Of a stretch of 64,000 nucleotides of DNA, positions 1 through 10,789 are shown one piece after another (the stretch's first letter is position 1; the number at the start of each line of letters is the position of its first letter). The position numbers and the translations under genes are program-made. The notes beneath the pieces are model-generated. The model made no database searches. It was not told the origin of the DNA and saw only the letters and a list, made by a program, of their open reading frames with translations. Source of the DNA: Manduca sexta. Taxonomy: Eukaryota > Arthropoda > Insecta > Lepidoptera > Sphingidae. Location: positions 2,790,001 through 2,854,000 of the forward strand of contig NC_051116.1 of the NCBI RefSeq assembly GCF_014839805.1, given 5' to 3'.

Positions 1-307
1 ACTCCATGCTTGACAATACCACCTAAAATTCCGCGGTGGCCTTCTTCGGCACGTAAATACTACTGCAGGCTTCCTGCGACGGAAAAGTGTCTCAGGAGCC
101 GTTCAAGTATTACGTAACGCATTTTTGAACATTTTTGACCACCCCATCCTCGTATGTAACGCGCTGTAACGTTTTCCTGTAAGCCCCCGCCGCCTTCTAA
201 AAGTTATGTAACTCTAAAGTGTCAATTTTTTTGTAATATTCTCAATTATTTTACCCAAAATACCGGAATGTCGCTATAATACCTTCGTTATTGTTTTAAA
301 ATAAAAA
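1..307. other. Non-coding, probably intron upstream of the GMC exon
   Basis: No open frame of note. It lies directly upstream of the GMC oxidoreductase exon and ends in an AT-rich stretch followed by AG at 308-309, so it may be the tail of an intron, although the pyrimidine tract is poor. The part near 97-140, with a CGTTCAAGTATTACGTAACG motif, looks like a dispersed repeat, but I cannot classify it. Confidence 0.3.
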
Positions 308-699
308 AGCGCTGACCCATTCTTCTACCCTAAAATCAAACTTAACTTCTACGACGAAGAATCTGTCTTCACTGACATGTTGAGCTACATTGAGGACTTT
401 TTGCGCATTCAAGATTCGACGTTCTTCAAGAATGCTGAGGATGAAGTTATCAAGTCTGAGCTGGACTGCGCAGGAGATTACTGGAGTTGTTACGCCAAGT
501 AGCATACCGTGAATATCCTGTATATCCTGTAAGCACATGCGCAATGGGTTCAGTTCTGGACAGCAAAGGCAAGATTAAAGGAGTGGGAGAACTCAGGGTA
601 GCGGTTTCGAGTGCTCTTGTACCTCTATCTAGATTCAATAACCTGGCTGCGACCCTTATGCTCGTTGAAAAGATCGCTAATGATATCAAGCAAGCATAA
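308..699 (+). pseudogene. GMC oxidoreductase, C-terminal exon with one frameshift
   Basis: GMC oxidoreductases (glucose dehydrogenase and ecdysone oxidase relatives) are FAD enzymes that oxidise alcohols or sugars; this is the C-terminal substrate/FAD-closing part. The first frame (308-502) reads residues like DPFFYPKIKLNFYDEES and ends in DYWSCYAK plus stop. The downstream frame (about 490-699) continues with YPVSTCAMGS, a GELRVA segment and NNLAATLMLVEKIANDI, matching the family signatures HPvGTCkMG, gLRVvDaS and NtnA.t.MiaEKaadlI. The two frames join near 490-500 with a one-base offset. The usual active-site His before PVGTC is Tyr here, while the Asn of the second active-site motif remains. 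A probable splice acceptor AG is at 308-309 and a stop at 697-699. It is either a pseudogene or a live gene with a single-base assembly error; family assignment is fairly sure, function is not. Confidence 0.75.
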
Positions 700-712
700 A
701 TGTTGTGTTTTT

Positions 713-718
713 AATAAA
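713..718 (+). promoter_or_regulatory. Polyadenylation signal AATAAA
   Basis: AATAAA lies 14 bases after the GMC stop codon, followed by T-rich sequence. Its placement fits the 3' end of that transcript. Confidence 0.45.
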
Positions 719-747
719 TTTACTGTATGGTTATAATATGTTTAATT

Positions 748-1058
748 TTTTTTTTGTTATTGCTATCAATGACGAGACGAGTTTGCAGTTTGCGTGATGG
801 TAAGTGATACGACCGCCCATGAGGAGTAGAAATACCATCCAACATCTTGAATTATAAAGCATTGTTTGGTATTTCACTGCGCTCGCCATTTTGAAATATA
901 AGATGTTAAATTTTATTATGTCCAGTAGTTATATTGGCTAGAATGTCCTTCAAACCGGAACACAACAGTGACTACCTAATGCTGCTTGGCGGCAGAAATA
1001 GACATAGCGGTGGTACCTATCCAGGCAGAATCTCATATGAGAGGCTTACCACTAGTAA
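748..1058 (+). repeat. Family D dispersed repeat, near full length
   Basis: Family D opens with a T-run, ATGACGAGACGAG and GGTAAGYGATACGACCGCCC, and continues through CACTGCGCTCGCCAT, TTCAAACCGGAACACAACAG and GGCGGCAGAAATAGACAT. It ends near a short ATATGAGAG palindromic motif. About ten copies occur in the window on both strands. Class unknown; no tRNA head or terminal inverted repeat seen. This copy runs nearly end to end. Confidence 0.7.
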
Positions 1059-1201
1059 AAATATATAATCCAGGACAACGTTTCCACACATACATAGACT
1101 TGCTTCCTGTCACATTATGGAACATCTGTGTTCGATGATATGAAAAGACTAGTGGAACTCTCAGCTACTCGAGAAAAAACGTAGAGGATAATTTCATGAC
1201 T

Positions 1202-1414
1202 GTCTCAGTAGCATAGTTGTGTCACAGTACGACTGCAGTGCTGAGGTCTCAGGTTCGATCGCCGGGTTGGACAGAATGATAGTTCTACTCTAGTATCAGC
1301 CCGGAGTCTGGAATTTGTAGCTCGCCCCCTATCACATCATGGGACGGAATATATACGACGGAAATTGGTGGTGTGTACCTCTTCGTACACCTTCGGGGAT
1401 AAAAGACATGAGTG
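1202..1414 (+). mobile_element. SINE-B, tRNA-derived
   Basis: SINE-B has a tRNA-like head (A box around the AGCATAGTTGTGT stretch, B box like GGTTCGATCGCC) and a body with CAGCCCGGAGTCTGGAATTTG, a CACATCATGGGACGGAA block and a CTTCGGGGATAAA tail. This copy is degenerate in the head but complete. Confidence 0.7.
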
Positions 1415-2702
1415 TGTGTGGCAATGTTAGTCAGCTTTATAGTAAATAGCTGTAATCATTTTTTTTATATGTTAGGTCTCATGTAATATTGAGCGATCCT
1501 ATAATAGCAGGCATAATGCCAAAATCCGGTCACATTGACCAGTGCCCATTCCAGGAACTGATCCTGAACGAAATAATACCTCATACGCAATAAAGCCACG
1601 TCGCCAAACACTAGAAATAAGTTACAAAACTAGTATTATATTGTAAGATATAAAATAATAAGTTTGCAGGTACGGAGTAGTGCGCGGAAACGGGGGGCTG
1701 AGTGGGGGATCGTAGTCCGGAACTGCACTCGCGCTTGCTCTCAGGGTTGGCACGTATGAATATAAAAATATTTCATTTTCGTTTAAACAAAGTTCATTCG
1801 TACAAAGAATACATATAGACACTAGCAACACCATCTATGATTTTTATTTTACTCATCGCACCAAGGCATAAATTCTAATTGGTCAGACATTATACCCTCA
1901 AAACTCTAATGTGCGTATCATCATCAAAACGGTTTTAGAGAAAATTTTCCTTGCATAGATAATAGACTCTAGCACCCAGGATTAATGTAGCTTCTGCCCT
2001 ATGGATTGGGGGCTTTTGAAAGAAAGAAAGAAAGAAAGAAAAACGATTTATTAGCTACAGTCGCAACATAAATAAACACAATAATAATAATATAATAAAA
2101 ATAACACAATAAACGTTAATTACAAATAATAATAAAAAAACAACAAAAAAAAAAAAATTATAATAAAAAATGGCTGGTCGCGGCTGTGACCGGTAGGTGA
2201 CCACTCAGCATAATGTTGTGATGTGGTGCGAACCACAGCACAACGCTGTTTTTCAGTAGTCACCTTAAGTGACGTATCAACGGGTGTTAAACTAGCCAAT
2301 AAACAATAATAATAAGATGTCTATATAAAAACAAAGTTATTCAAGTTGTGCGTAATGAGGCTCATTAAAGGAGCTGTCGAGTGCACGCACCCAACCACGC
2401 CGATTATAATATTATTATTAGTTGCGTCGGACAAGCCGTCGCAGGCGCACGTTGCTCACGTGCACGTGTCATAAACATAATAATATTATAAGAAAAATAT
2501 TCACTTATAGTAGGTGTATCGAAACAATAATCAATAATCAATGCGTCGTCACAAAAACTTACAAGCAAAAGTTAACGAAGAAGTTATGGGAAACCATGCC
2601 ATTAAGGATGTAATCACATGGAACAGTGATTATTCGCTGCCAGTTGCTTAGAGGTCAAACTAGCCTTATCCATGCAAAGGTCATAAAACATGCGTAAGTA
2701 TA
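1415..2702. other. No gene seen; low-complexity tracts
   Basis: Contains a (GAAA)n microsatellite at 2018-2041, followed by an A/AT-rich tract to about 2170. The rest is unique-looking, with only short open frames that show no family features. Confidence 0.5.
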
Positions 2703-3014
2703 TTACGTGTCTTCGTTCTTTTGTTCATTTAATAAATGTATTTTTAAATGTAATTTAAATGTATTCTTTGTTTTCAGGGATCTAATATATGGTGGCAGTA
2801 AGACATTCCAGCAGTGACTGGCCGCGAACTTGAAACATCCCCTAAAGGCAGCAGTTTTATGTCTAGGCGTCAAGAGTGGATAAGATGTCGAACGAGCAGA
2901 GCATTTGTAGTGGTCATGTCTCCAACTTAACTTATTGTACAGGTATGCCGGTTTGTGTGTATTTATCAGCCCGAACAATAAGCTTGCCATATGCAATTTA
3001 CGACGAGCAGCCAT
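2703..3014 (-). pseudogene. LINE ORF2 C-terminal relic
   Basis: On the minus strand the 103-codon open frame reads like the extreme C-terminus of a Jockey/CR1-type LINE reverse transcriptase protein. It has a KLHMASLLFGLI stretch, a YLYNKLSW block, LLTPRHKTAAFRGCFKFAAS, then the WNxLPPyiRsL motif (here WNVLLPPYIRSL) and a final basic segment rich in K, H and L. Known family members have RT domains upstream; none is visible here, so this is a 5'-truncated copy, as is usual for LINEs. Short, but the WN..LPP pattern is quite specific. Confidence 0.6.
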
Positions 3015-3554
3015 TTTTAATTTGGAGAAATTTTGGAGAAATTCATCACGACATCGCCTGCTTATCGTAAGAGGCGACTAATAAGGACCATCAGGGGGTC
3101 GCCGGCGAGCAGCCAAGGGGTATCCGCTATTAGTGTACGTTGTTCATGTTAAGCACATTGTGGGGACTTCCGGGATGGACGTCAGCGTGGAGTGTAGGCC
3201 TCGTGCTGACGTAGACGCCGATAGCATCCTTAGGTTGCACAAGGACCTCTTACTTCTTACTTACTTTTCTTTCTAACAAATTTCTTCATTGTTATTTATA
3301 TCACTAGGTGTTACTTGGGGCTCCGCGCGCGTGAAAAAGTTTTTCCGGGATAAAGGTAACCACTCATACTTGCCCGGGATAAACTAGAGTCTATATTTTA
3401 AGTTAAACCTCAAGTAATACATCGGTGAAAACGGCATTCAATTTCATGCAGTAGTTTTTGCGTGATGCGCGTACATACAGACAAAAAAACTGTTTTGGCT
3501 TCTGTAGCTCTAATAACCCCCATATCAGATTTTCAATGTCTGTTATATACAGAC
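3015..3554. other. Unclassified repeat-like sequence
   Basis: The GC-rich block at about 3048-3245 (CGACATCGCCTGCTTATCG, then a GGGGTCGCCGGCGAGCAGCC stretch) looks like part of a retroelement adjoining the LINE relic, but I cannot place it. No gene is seen in the rest. Confidence 0.35.
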
Positions 3555-3822
3555 TGCTTCGGTGGCGTAGTTGTACTGCATGTGCGGTACGACAGCGCTC
3601 TGAGGTTTTGGGTTCGAATCCCGGGTCGGGCAGTGTTATTTGGGCTTTTTTGCTCAGTATCAGCTCAGAGTCTGGAATTTGTGCGCGATATGGCGATAGG
3701 CTCGCCCCCTATCACATCATGGGGCGAAACGCACTTGGCGAAAAGTAGAAGCCTTGGTTGCGCCTCAGCATACCCCTTCGGGGATAAATGCGTGATGTTG
3801 TGTGTGTATGTGTGTGTGTGTT
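3555..3822 (+). mobile_element. SINE-B, best-preserved copy
   Basis: A clear tRNA-like head has A box TGGCGTAGTTG and B box GGGTTCGAATCCC, followed by the complete body and a (TG)n tail at about 3797-3822. The tRNA resemblance is restricted to the first 80 bases, so this is a SINE and not a tRNA gene. Confidence 0.8.
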
Positions 3823-4299
3823 ATATATAGACGGCCTGATATTTAATATAACATAATTAGGTGACAACCCTATTTCAAAGACAATGCATTATTTCTCACA
3901 AAGCGAGTATAGAAGAGCTTTGTGCATGCTCCTCTTTACCTTTGCTTATTTTACATCACGCTACGGCCTTTGCGGGGTAAACAGATTAAAGAGTAAGCTA
4001 AAAACTAGTCCAAACATGGTTAGAATACTGTGTTAAGAATTTTACCCATTTAAAGTCTAAGCTGGGAGGAAAATATAAGATAATGTATCAGATTGAATAG
4101 CAATGGCGATGGAGGAAATTTTGTAAAAGAGAAACTACTTACTAATATTATTCATAAATGCGGTCTGGATAAAGTTCTAATGATAATTAGATTTAACATA
4201 ATTTACGAAAGCCGGCAAGAATTGGATTAGATGGACTCTTCACCACTAATGGGAAAATCTCTCTAGCTATATTATGTATTAATTGTAAATGAAATTATA
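3823..4299. other. No gene seen
   Basis: AT-rich sequence with no recognisable coding or repeat signature apart from short similarities to other intergenic pieces of the window. Confidence 0.4.
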
Positions 4300-4396
4300 A
4301 TATGTACATTTTCATATAATATTCTTTTATTACAATGACAAATGTCAATCATACAATTTACTTTTTAGTGACCATAGAGTGGCCACGAACACAACA
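4300..4396 (-). repeat. Start of a degraded Gypsy 3' LTR
   Basis: Reading the minus strand, TGTTGTGTTCGTGGCC begins at 4396, directly after a polypurine tract (4398-4410) that itself follows an integrase C-terminus. This is the expected order at the 3' end of a Gypsy element. The far end of the LTR is not defined. Confidence 0.4.
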
Positions 4397-4397
4397 G

Positions 4398-4410
4398 TTT
4401 CCTCCCCCTC
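4398..4410 (-). promoter_or_regulatory. Polypurine tract of a Gypsy relic
   Basis: The minus strand reads GAGGGGGAGGAAA immediately before the presumed LTR start TGTTG. It would prime plus-strand DNA synthesis in an active element. Confidence 0.45.
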
Positions 4411-4430
4411 AAATGAACATAGTTTTTTAC

Positions 4431-4616
4431 TTATTCTTTAGAATGTAAGTCCAGGATCTGGTCCACGTGACGTTTGTGTACTTCTCCACTCTCTGTTCTG
4501 ATTAAATAGTGTAGGTGACCTAGGACTTCCTCGATTCTGCCAAATTCCCACTTGTCACGGCCTGTGTAGTCCCTAAACTGCACCTTACGTCCAATCTCGA
4601 ATAAGTATTCACGCTT
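4431..4616 (-). pseudogene. Gypsy integrase C-terminal domain relic
   Basis: The frame from 4616 down to the stop at 4431-4433 has FEIGRKVQFRDYTGRDKW, then EFGRIEEVLGHLHYLI and finally VHKRHVDQILDL. This is the C-terminal module of Ty3/Gypsy integrases (F..Gd.V..Rdy....kW..G.i...lG...Y.i....g...kRHvDQi). An in-frame stop lies directly upstream and a SINE-A begins 27 bases further on, so the rest of pol is not adjacent. It belongs to a different, older family than the element at 11.3-16.0 kb. Confidence 0.65.
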
Positions 4617-4642
4617 TCAGGACCTGTCATTTTGATAGCGGG

Positions 4643-4940
4643 GCGGCGATGGCCTAGTTGGTTGTAAAATAGACTGCCGAGAAGAGTATCCGCAGGTTCA
4701 AATCCCAAAGGCACACACCTCTGACTTTTCTACAAAATGACGTGTGTAATCCTTGTGAATTATCGCTTGCGTTAACGGTGGAGGAAAACATCGTGAGAAA
4801 ACCTGCATACCTGAGAAGTTCTTTATAGGCATTTTGAGGGTGTGTGAAGTCCACCAATCCGCAATAGGCCAGCATGGTGGAATAAGGCCTAATCCCTCTC
4901 AGTAGTAGAGGAGGCCTGTGCAATAGTAAGAATAGTATAT
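4643..4940 (+). mobile_element. SINE-A, tRNA-derived
   Basis: SINE-A has a tRNA-like head (A box TGGCCTAGTTGG, B box GGTTCAAATCCC) and a body with GTGTATTCTTTGTGAATTATC, AACGGTGAAGGAAAACATCG and CAATCCGCACTAGGCCAGCG. Its tail is GACAGTATATAATACAGGGC followed by ATT repeats. This copy has all parts but a decayed tail. It landed beside the Gypsy integrase relic. Confidence 0.8.
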
Positions 4941-6611
4941 GTCGTAGTGAAAACTATTTACTTGATTATTTTTTACATGACCGGTAAAGTATCACCGGTC
5001 TATATTTATTTTACAGACAGTTATTCAATTATTGAAACACTTCTTTACTTCACTAACAATTTACTGCATAGTAACACTAGCGGAATACACAATGTGCTCG
5101 GTTCGAGCGTCCAAATAAGACTCGTACAAAAACTTCTACAAGATTCTTCTCGTCGTTGTTCGGCCGGTCCTTATATTGACAGCAGTCGACCTCCCTCCTC
5201 TTCTAATACTTCCTCGATGTAATGATAAATGGCGCCACTATCGCTCCGGAAATTCACCAATTCAACGAATAACGAGGTGCTGCGGCGACATATATAATAC
5301 AGGGCTAATATTATAATATTATTGATCTTGATATAAGGTAACTATCGTAAATTGCTACCGATACGATTTAGTATACCAAATGCTATATTCGATCCGTCAC
5401 AAAAATTTGCCAATCAGAATCGAATTTTTTGACAACGTTTCAAATGACTTATTTTGATTGGTTCATCTTCGGGATCGGAACAACGATTAAGACTATTATA
5501 TTAAAGAGCCGTAAATCGTCCATTCAGTTATTCTGTACATCATTGATTCCCAAAGTGGTCCAGGTGTACACCCTTGGATCCGCAGGAGACTCGATGGGTC
5601 TACGATGCCGTGCCCAAAAAATGGGGGGTCGTCGAAAATTTATCTAGTTTTAAAAGTAAAGAGTTTACTTAATATTCGCTCTAATTCACCTATCAATGTA
5701 GGCAGATAATATCTTAAGAATCTCAGCGACTGTTATATATAAAAACTTTCATATTCTGGGGAATATGGTAGAAATTTAGCTGCAGTGGTTCCACTGGAAC
5801 CAGCATAATTTTAAAAGTGGTCTATAAGGAAAAAGAGTTTGGGAACCTCTGCTGTATACCATTTCCTTCACTATGTTTTAATAACATCAAGTTTTAAGAG
5901 ATAGTAATGAAGTTTGCGTAATGTCTGCTTAACCCTTCAGAAAAGGCGTGATGTTTAGCCCTATAACAAACCTTAATAGGGCCATAAAATTCACAATCGA
6001 TAACAATATACGTTAAACAATCAAGAAATAAATCAATCCAACGCTATGCAATGTTTCCTCTATAAACTGTTTTTATTGATTTCCACTTAGATTTATAGGT
6101 ATACATCACGCTTCTTACTTTAAGAGGTAGACATATTTCTATTAATCTTTAATAATATGAGAATATTGGAGCGAGTTTGATTTAAAATAGAAAGAACCAT
6201 TTCTGACTTTCAACGGTTTGGCTGTGCCTTTGGCATTGCAAAGTCCATGGGCGGTAGATGCTGCTTACCATCAGGTGGATTCCTTACTCGTTTGACTACT
6301 AAGGCAATAAAAAAATAAGAAAAGAAAACAGAAATGCTCTCACAAATATTTCACCAACTAACCGACCGCTACGACTGTCCAAAGAGAATATAACATTCGA
6401 CTGTTCATAAGCAACTGACTAAGTCTAGAAATGCTCAGTGTTTTTATTTTTTAAAAGTGTCACCTATACCCCCACAAAACTATTTTTATCCCTGAAATAC
6501 ATATTCCGCTAATAGAAATTCTTCTCTGATATGAAATGGGTTTAAGATAGAACCACCGGCCGACAAAATTGTATCTACTGGCGAGGATTAACCGTTTTAT
6601 ATCAGATAGAA
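4941..6611. other. No gene seen; SINE-A tail fragment
   Basis: A detached SINE-A tail (ATATAATACAGGGCTAATAT) lies at about 5290-5330. The GC-richer piece at about 5080-5290 might be part of another LTR but shows no paired copy. 6215-6310 has a repeat-like GCTTACCATCAGGTGGATTC motif. No coding signature. Confidence 0.4.
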
Positions 6612-6926
6612 GCGGCGATAGCCTAGTTGCTTGTGGAACGGTCTGCCGAGACGAATGTCTACACGTTCAAATCCCAAGGGCACACACCTCTGATTTTCTA
6701 AAAAAATATGTGTGTATTCTTTGTGAATTATCGCTTGCTTTAACGGTGAAGGAAAACATCGTGTGGAAACCTGCATATCTGAGAAATTCTCTATAGGAAT
6801 TTTCGAAGGTGTGTGAAGTCTACCAATCCGCACTAGGCCAGCGTGGTGGACTTAGGCCTAATCCCTCTCAGTAGTAGAGGAGGCCCGTGCAACAGTGGGA
6901 CAGTATATAATACAGGGCTGATACTA
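6612..6926 (+). mobile_element. SINE-A, near full length
   Basis: Head, body and tail are all present in order, with A box TAGCCTAGTTGC carrying one change from the other copies. Confidence 0.8.
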
Positions 6927-7692
6927 TCAGATAGTCTGTCTAGACCATACTCCATTTACCATCAAACATTAATCACTTCGTCACACCCGTATAGAAATCT
7001 TAATCCTAAAACTCAAAGTAAATTTAAAGTAGTATAGCTCCTTAAACCACAGTTAACGCAACTGCAAATTATATTACGATGCATTGTTTGCATAACATGA
7101 CTGCTACAAATGAGTACGGGACTAAACAAGGTAAAGTCCACGTAAACGAGTTAATGTTTTTTTCTTAACAACGAAAAGAATAGTCACTTTTTCATAATAT
7201 TCTTGGAGACTACCAAGCTTGATAAGTGTTGCTCTTTTTAACAGTTGTAACTTGTTTATTAAGATATGGATTACTTACAGCTATACAAATAGCGCTATGA
7301 TAGTTTAATAAAAGCCAATAACTAGTCTTTATCTATTATATTATAGAGATAGATGAGCACTTAGAAAAATAGTTTTCCACATAGATCACAGGGGTAACGA
7401 TATTGAAAAGGTGAGGAACCACTGACTTAAATGCTGCAGCTTGAGACATTTTGCTATTATAAAAAGTCTAGAAAATAAAACTCTAGAAGAAAGACAAAAG
7501 AATTTTATATACCTACAATCATTTATGTGGTACTTTGTTTAAGGAGCTAGGTCAAAATTTCACGACCATGTCGCTCCGTCCCGAGTGTTCACGGGTGTTC
7601 ACTCATTGATTTCAACCATTTTTTTCAATAAAACCTCAGCCCCTTCCGACGTAGTAACCGACAAAAATTATAATGCCCACATTGAATCCTAA
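6927..7692. other. No gene seen
   Basis: AT-rich, with no recognisable repeat boundary or coding signature. Confidence 0.4.
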
Positions 7693-7880
7693 TGAAGAGC
7701 CAGTATAACTACTGGACATAATAAGACTTAACATCTCACGTCTCAAGTTGGCGAGTGCAGTGGAATACTAAACGATATTTTGTAATTCAAGGTGTTGGTG
7801 TTTCTTCTGTTTACGGTCGTATCACTTACCATCAGGCGAACGGCAAGCTCGTCCCGTCATTCAAAGCAATAAAAAAAGGT
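7693..7880 (-). repeat. Family D, truncated
   Basis: Only the half nearest the T-run end is kept, read on the minus strand (CATCAGGCGAACGGCAAGCTC on the plus strand). Confidence 0.65.
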
Positions 7881-8604
7881 CCACTCCGCATACACTCCGA
7901 CAAAACATGATTTACATCTTCTCTAACACCACAGTCGGAGAATTTGAGGATATTTTAATAAAGTTATGTTAAGACATTATAAGCCCAATAATTATATCGT
8001 TTATAATAGCATTCAAAACGAAACTCAACGGAGTTCGTACAATGGTCCTTAGTGGCACACATACACATTAGTTTATTTCTTTGATCGTACGCACAAAGAA
8101 AAAAACACTTGTTATCTGGAATTAATTTCATCTACTACAATAGGCTACCTTTCTACTTAGAATACTGAAAACTTAAGAGATTCTGATATTATAACCTCGA
8201 ATAAACAGAAATATAAGACAAAAACTCTGCGCGAAACGGTCCCTGTCTACCCTTTCGATAAGGCACGTGAAGAGAAATAGGCAGACAGCAATACACGTAA
8301 GCGTTCAAAGGGTTTAATGCGGCGGAAATACAAAATCTGAGGAACAAGGAAATTCCAAGCAACCTAAACACCACAATACATTGGGGCTGCAATTTGTGTA
8401 AATCGAGGGACATCAGAGGAAATGTCCCTCCGCCCGATGAGCCACTCATTTACGTAATGCCGCCCATTCACTGCATAACTCGAATCTAATGTGTGTTTAC
8501 GTGGAAAAAATATAAAGGATGGATGACAAAGGCACTAGGTGTGGACGATTTATAAAGATTTATCAGTTTACTAAACGACTATCAAGTACACGTGTAAACA
8601 TGGA
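7881..8604. other. No gene seen
   Basis: Left flank of the first minisatellite array. An 86-codon minus-strand open frame near 8189-8449 has no family features. The flank is not shared with the other two arrays. Confidence 0.4.
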
Positions 8605-9448
8605 GCTCGTCTACTGCACCACACGCGACAGCACGCGGCTGTACGCGCCGGAGACACAGCGCGACACAGAGCGCTCGTCTACTGCATCACACGCGACAGC
8701 ACGCGGCTGTACGCGCCGGTGACACAGCGCGACACAGAGCGCTCGTCTACTGCACCACACGCGACAGCACGCGGCTGTACGCGCCGGTGACACAGCGCGA
8801 CACAGAGCGCTCGTCTACTGCACCACACGCGACAGCACGCGGCTGTACGCGCCGGAGACACAGAGCGCTCGTCTACTGCACCACACGCGACAGCACGCGG
8901 CTGTACGCGCCGGTGACACAGCGCGACACAGAGCGCTCGTCTACTGCACCACACGCGACAGCACGCGGCTGTACGCGCCGGTGACACAGCGCGACACAGA
9001 GCGCTCATCTACTGCACCACACGCGACAGCACGCGGCTGTACGCGCCGGTGACACAGCGCGACACAGAGCGCTCGTCTACTGCACCACACGCGACAGCAC
9101 GCGGCTGTACGCGCCGGTGACACAGCGCGACACAGAGCGCTCGTCTACTGCACCACACGCGACAGCACGCGGCTGTACGCGCCGGTGACACAGCGCGACA
9201 CAGAGCGCTCGTCTACTGCACCACACGCGACAGCACGCGGCTGTACGCGCCGGAGACACAGAGCGCTCGTCTACTGCACCACACGCGACAGCACGCGGCT
9301 GTACGCGCCGGTGACACAGCGCGACACAGAGCGCTCGTCTACTGCACCACACGCGACAGCACGCGGCTGTACGCGCCGGTGACACAGAGCGCTCGTCTAC
9401 TGCACCACACGCGCAGGACGCGGCTGTACGCGCCGGTGACACAGAGCG
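8605..9448 (+). repeat. 68-bp minisatellite, array 1 (13 units)
   Basis: Unit starts are at 8605, 8673, 8741, 8809, 8867, 8935, 9003, 9071, 9139, 9207, 9265, 9333 and 9391. Most steps are 68 bp; three are 58 bp. The unit begins GCTCGTCTACTGCACCACAC and ends with two near-identical 10-mers, GACACAGCGC and GACACAGAGC. The 58-bp units have lost one of these 10-mers. Units bearing GCCGGAGACACAG with the 58-bp form recur 398 bp apart (8809 and 9207), which suggests a higher-order duplication. Neither end is flanked by a recognised transposon. Confidence 0.95.
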
Positions 9449-9679
9449 TTGGTATGAATATTAAAGTATAAAGCTAGCCTCATCGTTCGATCGGTTTGCC
9501 AGTAAATGTGAATATCCTAAGACGCAGATTACGGTCATAATCCCGTGGCTTTCGTTGACATGGCCAAACCATGGTAGGGTGTAATCCCGTAGATTACCCA
9601 GTCATGCACTTTAAGCCTTCACATTTACCATTGGATATTCAGAGATACTTTGAAATGTATTTTGATTGTAAGTGTGTAA
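9449..9679. other. Short unique spacer
   Basis: Right flank of array 1 up to the next Helitron-type element; nothing recognised. Confidence 0.4.
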
Positions 9680-9938
9680 TCTATATAATATATAAAAATG
9701 AGTCCCTATTTCCCTTGGTCACGCCATCACGCATGAACGGCTGGACCGATTTCGCAGATTTTTTTTTGTTGTGTTTATTATTGTCAGGAGAAGGATCTTA
9801 TAAAAGAAAAATTAGAAAACTTAACGAAAATATTAATTTTATATAACTATCAATTGTTTGAAATAACTGTCAGCGATTGACAGAATGCGCGCTGCAAATT
9901 CACAGTTAAGACGGGACAACGTCTGTCGGGTCAACTAT
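9680..9938 (+). mobile_element. Hel-J Helitron-type element
   Basis: It begins A|TC at 9680 and carries TTTCCCTTGGTCACGCCATC, CTGTCAGCGATTGACAGA and CAACGTCTGTCGGGTCAAC. The 3' end reads CTAT where intact copies have CTAG. Non-autonomous: no Rep/Hel coding. Confidence 0.65.
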
Positions 9939-10789
9939 TTATTAATACATTTTCTAATAAGTAAGTTCTCGTTTACATCTCTGATAGTGTAAACAGAAGA
10001 TTCTAAGAAATGATTACCGTACAATGTAAGAGATGAGACTATCGTTCTGTTAAATAAGAATTCATAACTTGAGTAACTTATGTCCTTTTTTGCTAAAAAC
10101 CTAGATCAGACCTCGGGTTTTCCACTGATTTAATACGTTCTAGAATAAAGAGATTGTGCTCTTATATTAAATTGTTTCACACAACCTAGTGGTGTAAACA
10201 AAGCCGGATGTAAAGCTATATCCTGGAGCCCATAAGTCCTTCAATGTAATTATGTTGTTAACATTATAAGCAATATTAGTTTAACTAAATCCATAACTCC
10301 AAAGAGTAATAAATAGATGCGCCATTTGAAATATATGAATGCGATTTATACTCCAAACAAAAACTATAAATTTTTTACCATTTAGAAAACTATAAAGGTT
10401 GTATAAAACCAACAATTATCACTAACACATCTAAGGCCGTAACAAAAAATAAGCAACACAGAAGCGATGGGCAGGAATAATTGTAGTTTGATTGGCTTCT
10501 ACCTCCTCAATTCTTGGGGATAACTTTTAACTAACAACGTCGCTTTCCTGGCCTTACGCGGTTTTTAATATTTAAATTTTCTCTCAACATTTTGAAGACT
10601 TCTCAACCTTCATTGTTACGGGGTGGACTGACGTATTGGTCATCCGAAAAATGAAAGTTACAATATCAATTATACAAACATTTTGAAAACTAATTTAGTA
10701 AATTAAAATATAAAAAACCGTAATAAAATCTGCCAAATAGTTTTATTTTTATGTCTTATTTCGCGAACATATAAAATACAAACTTTTGC
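9939..10789. other. No gene seen; family H fragment
   Basis: A small family H piece (CTTCATTGTTACGGGGTGGA and following) lies at about 10606-10670. Otherwise AT-rich and unremarkable. Confidence 0.4.

Noticed and set aside
2018..2170. Poly-A/(GAAA)n stretch as a retroposed gene tail
   Set aside because: No coding or SINE/LINE body adjoins it in the right orientation; treated as low-complexity DNA.
3555..3640. tRNA gene
   Set aside because: A and B boxes are present, but the same head recurs in many copies followed by a constant non-tRNA body. It is a SINE head. The same holds for the heads of all SINE-A, SINE-B and family E copies.
8611..9442. Overlapping open frames of 60-121 codons (MSPARTAACCRVWCSRR type) in array 1
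   Set aside because: The 68-bp unit is not a multiple of three, so each frame cycles through all three readings and stops at the same place every third unit. The longer ones appear only where a 58-bp unit shifts the frame. They are products of the repeat, as are the like frames in arrays 2 and 3.
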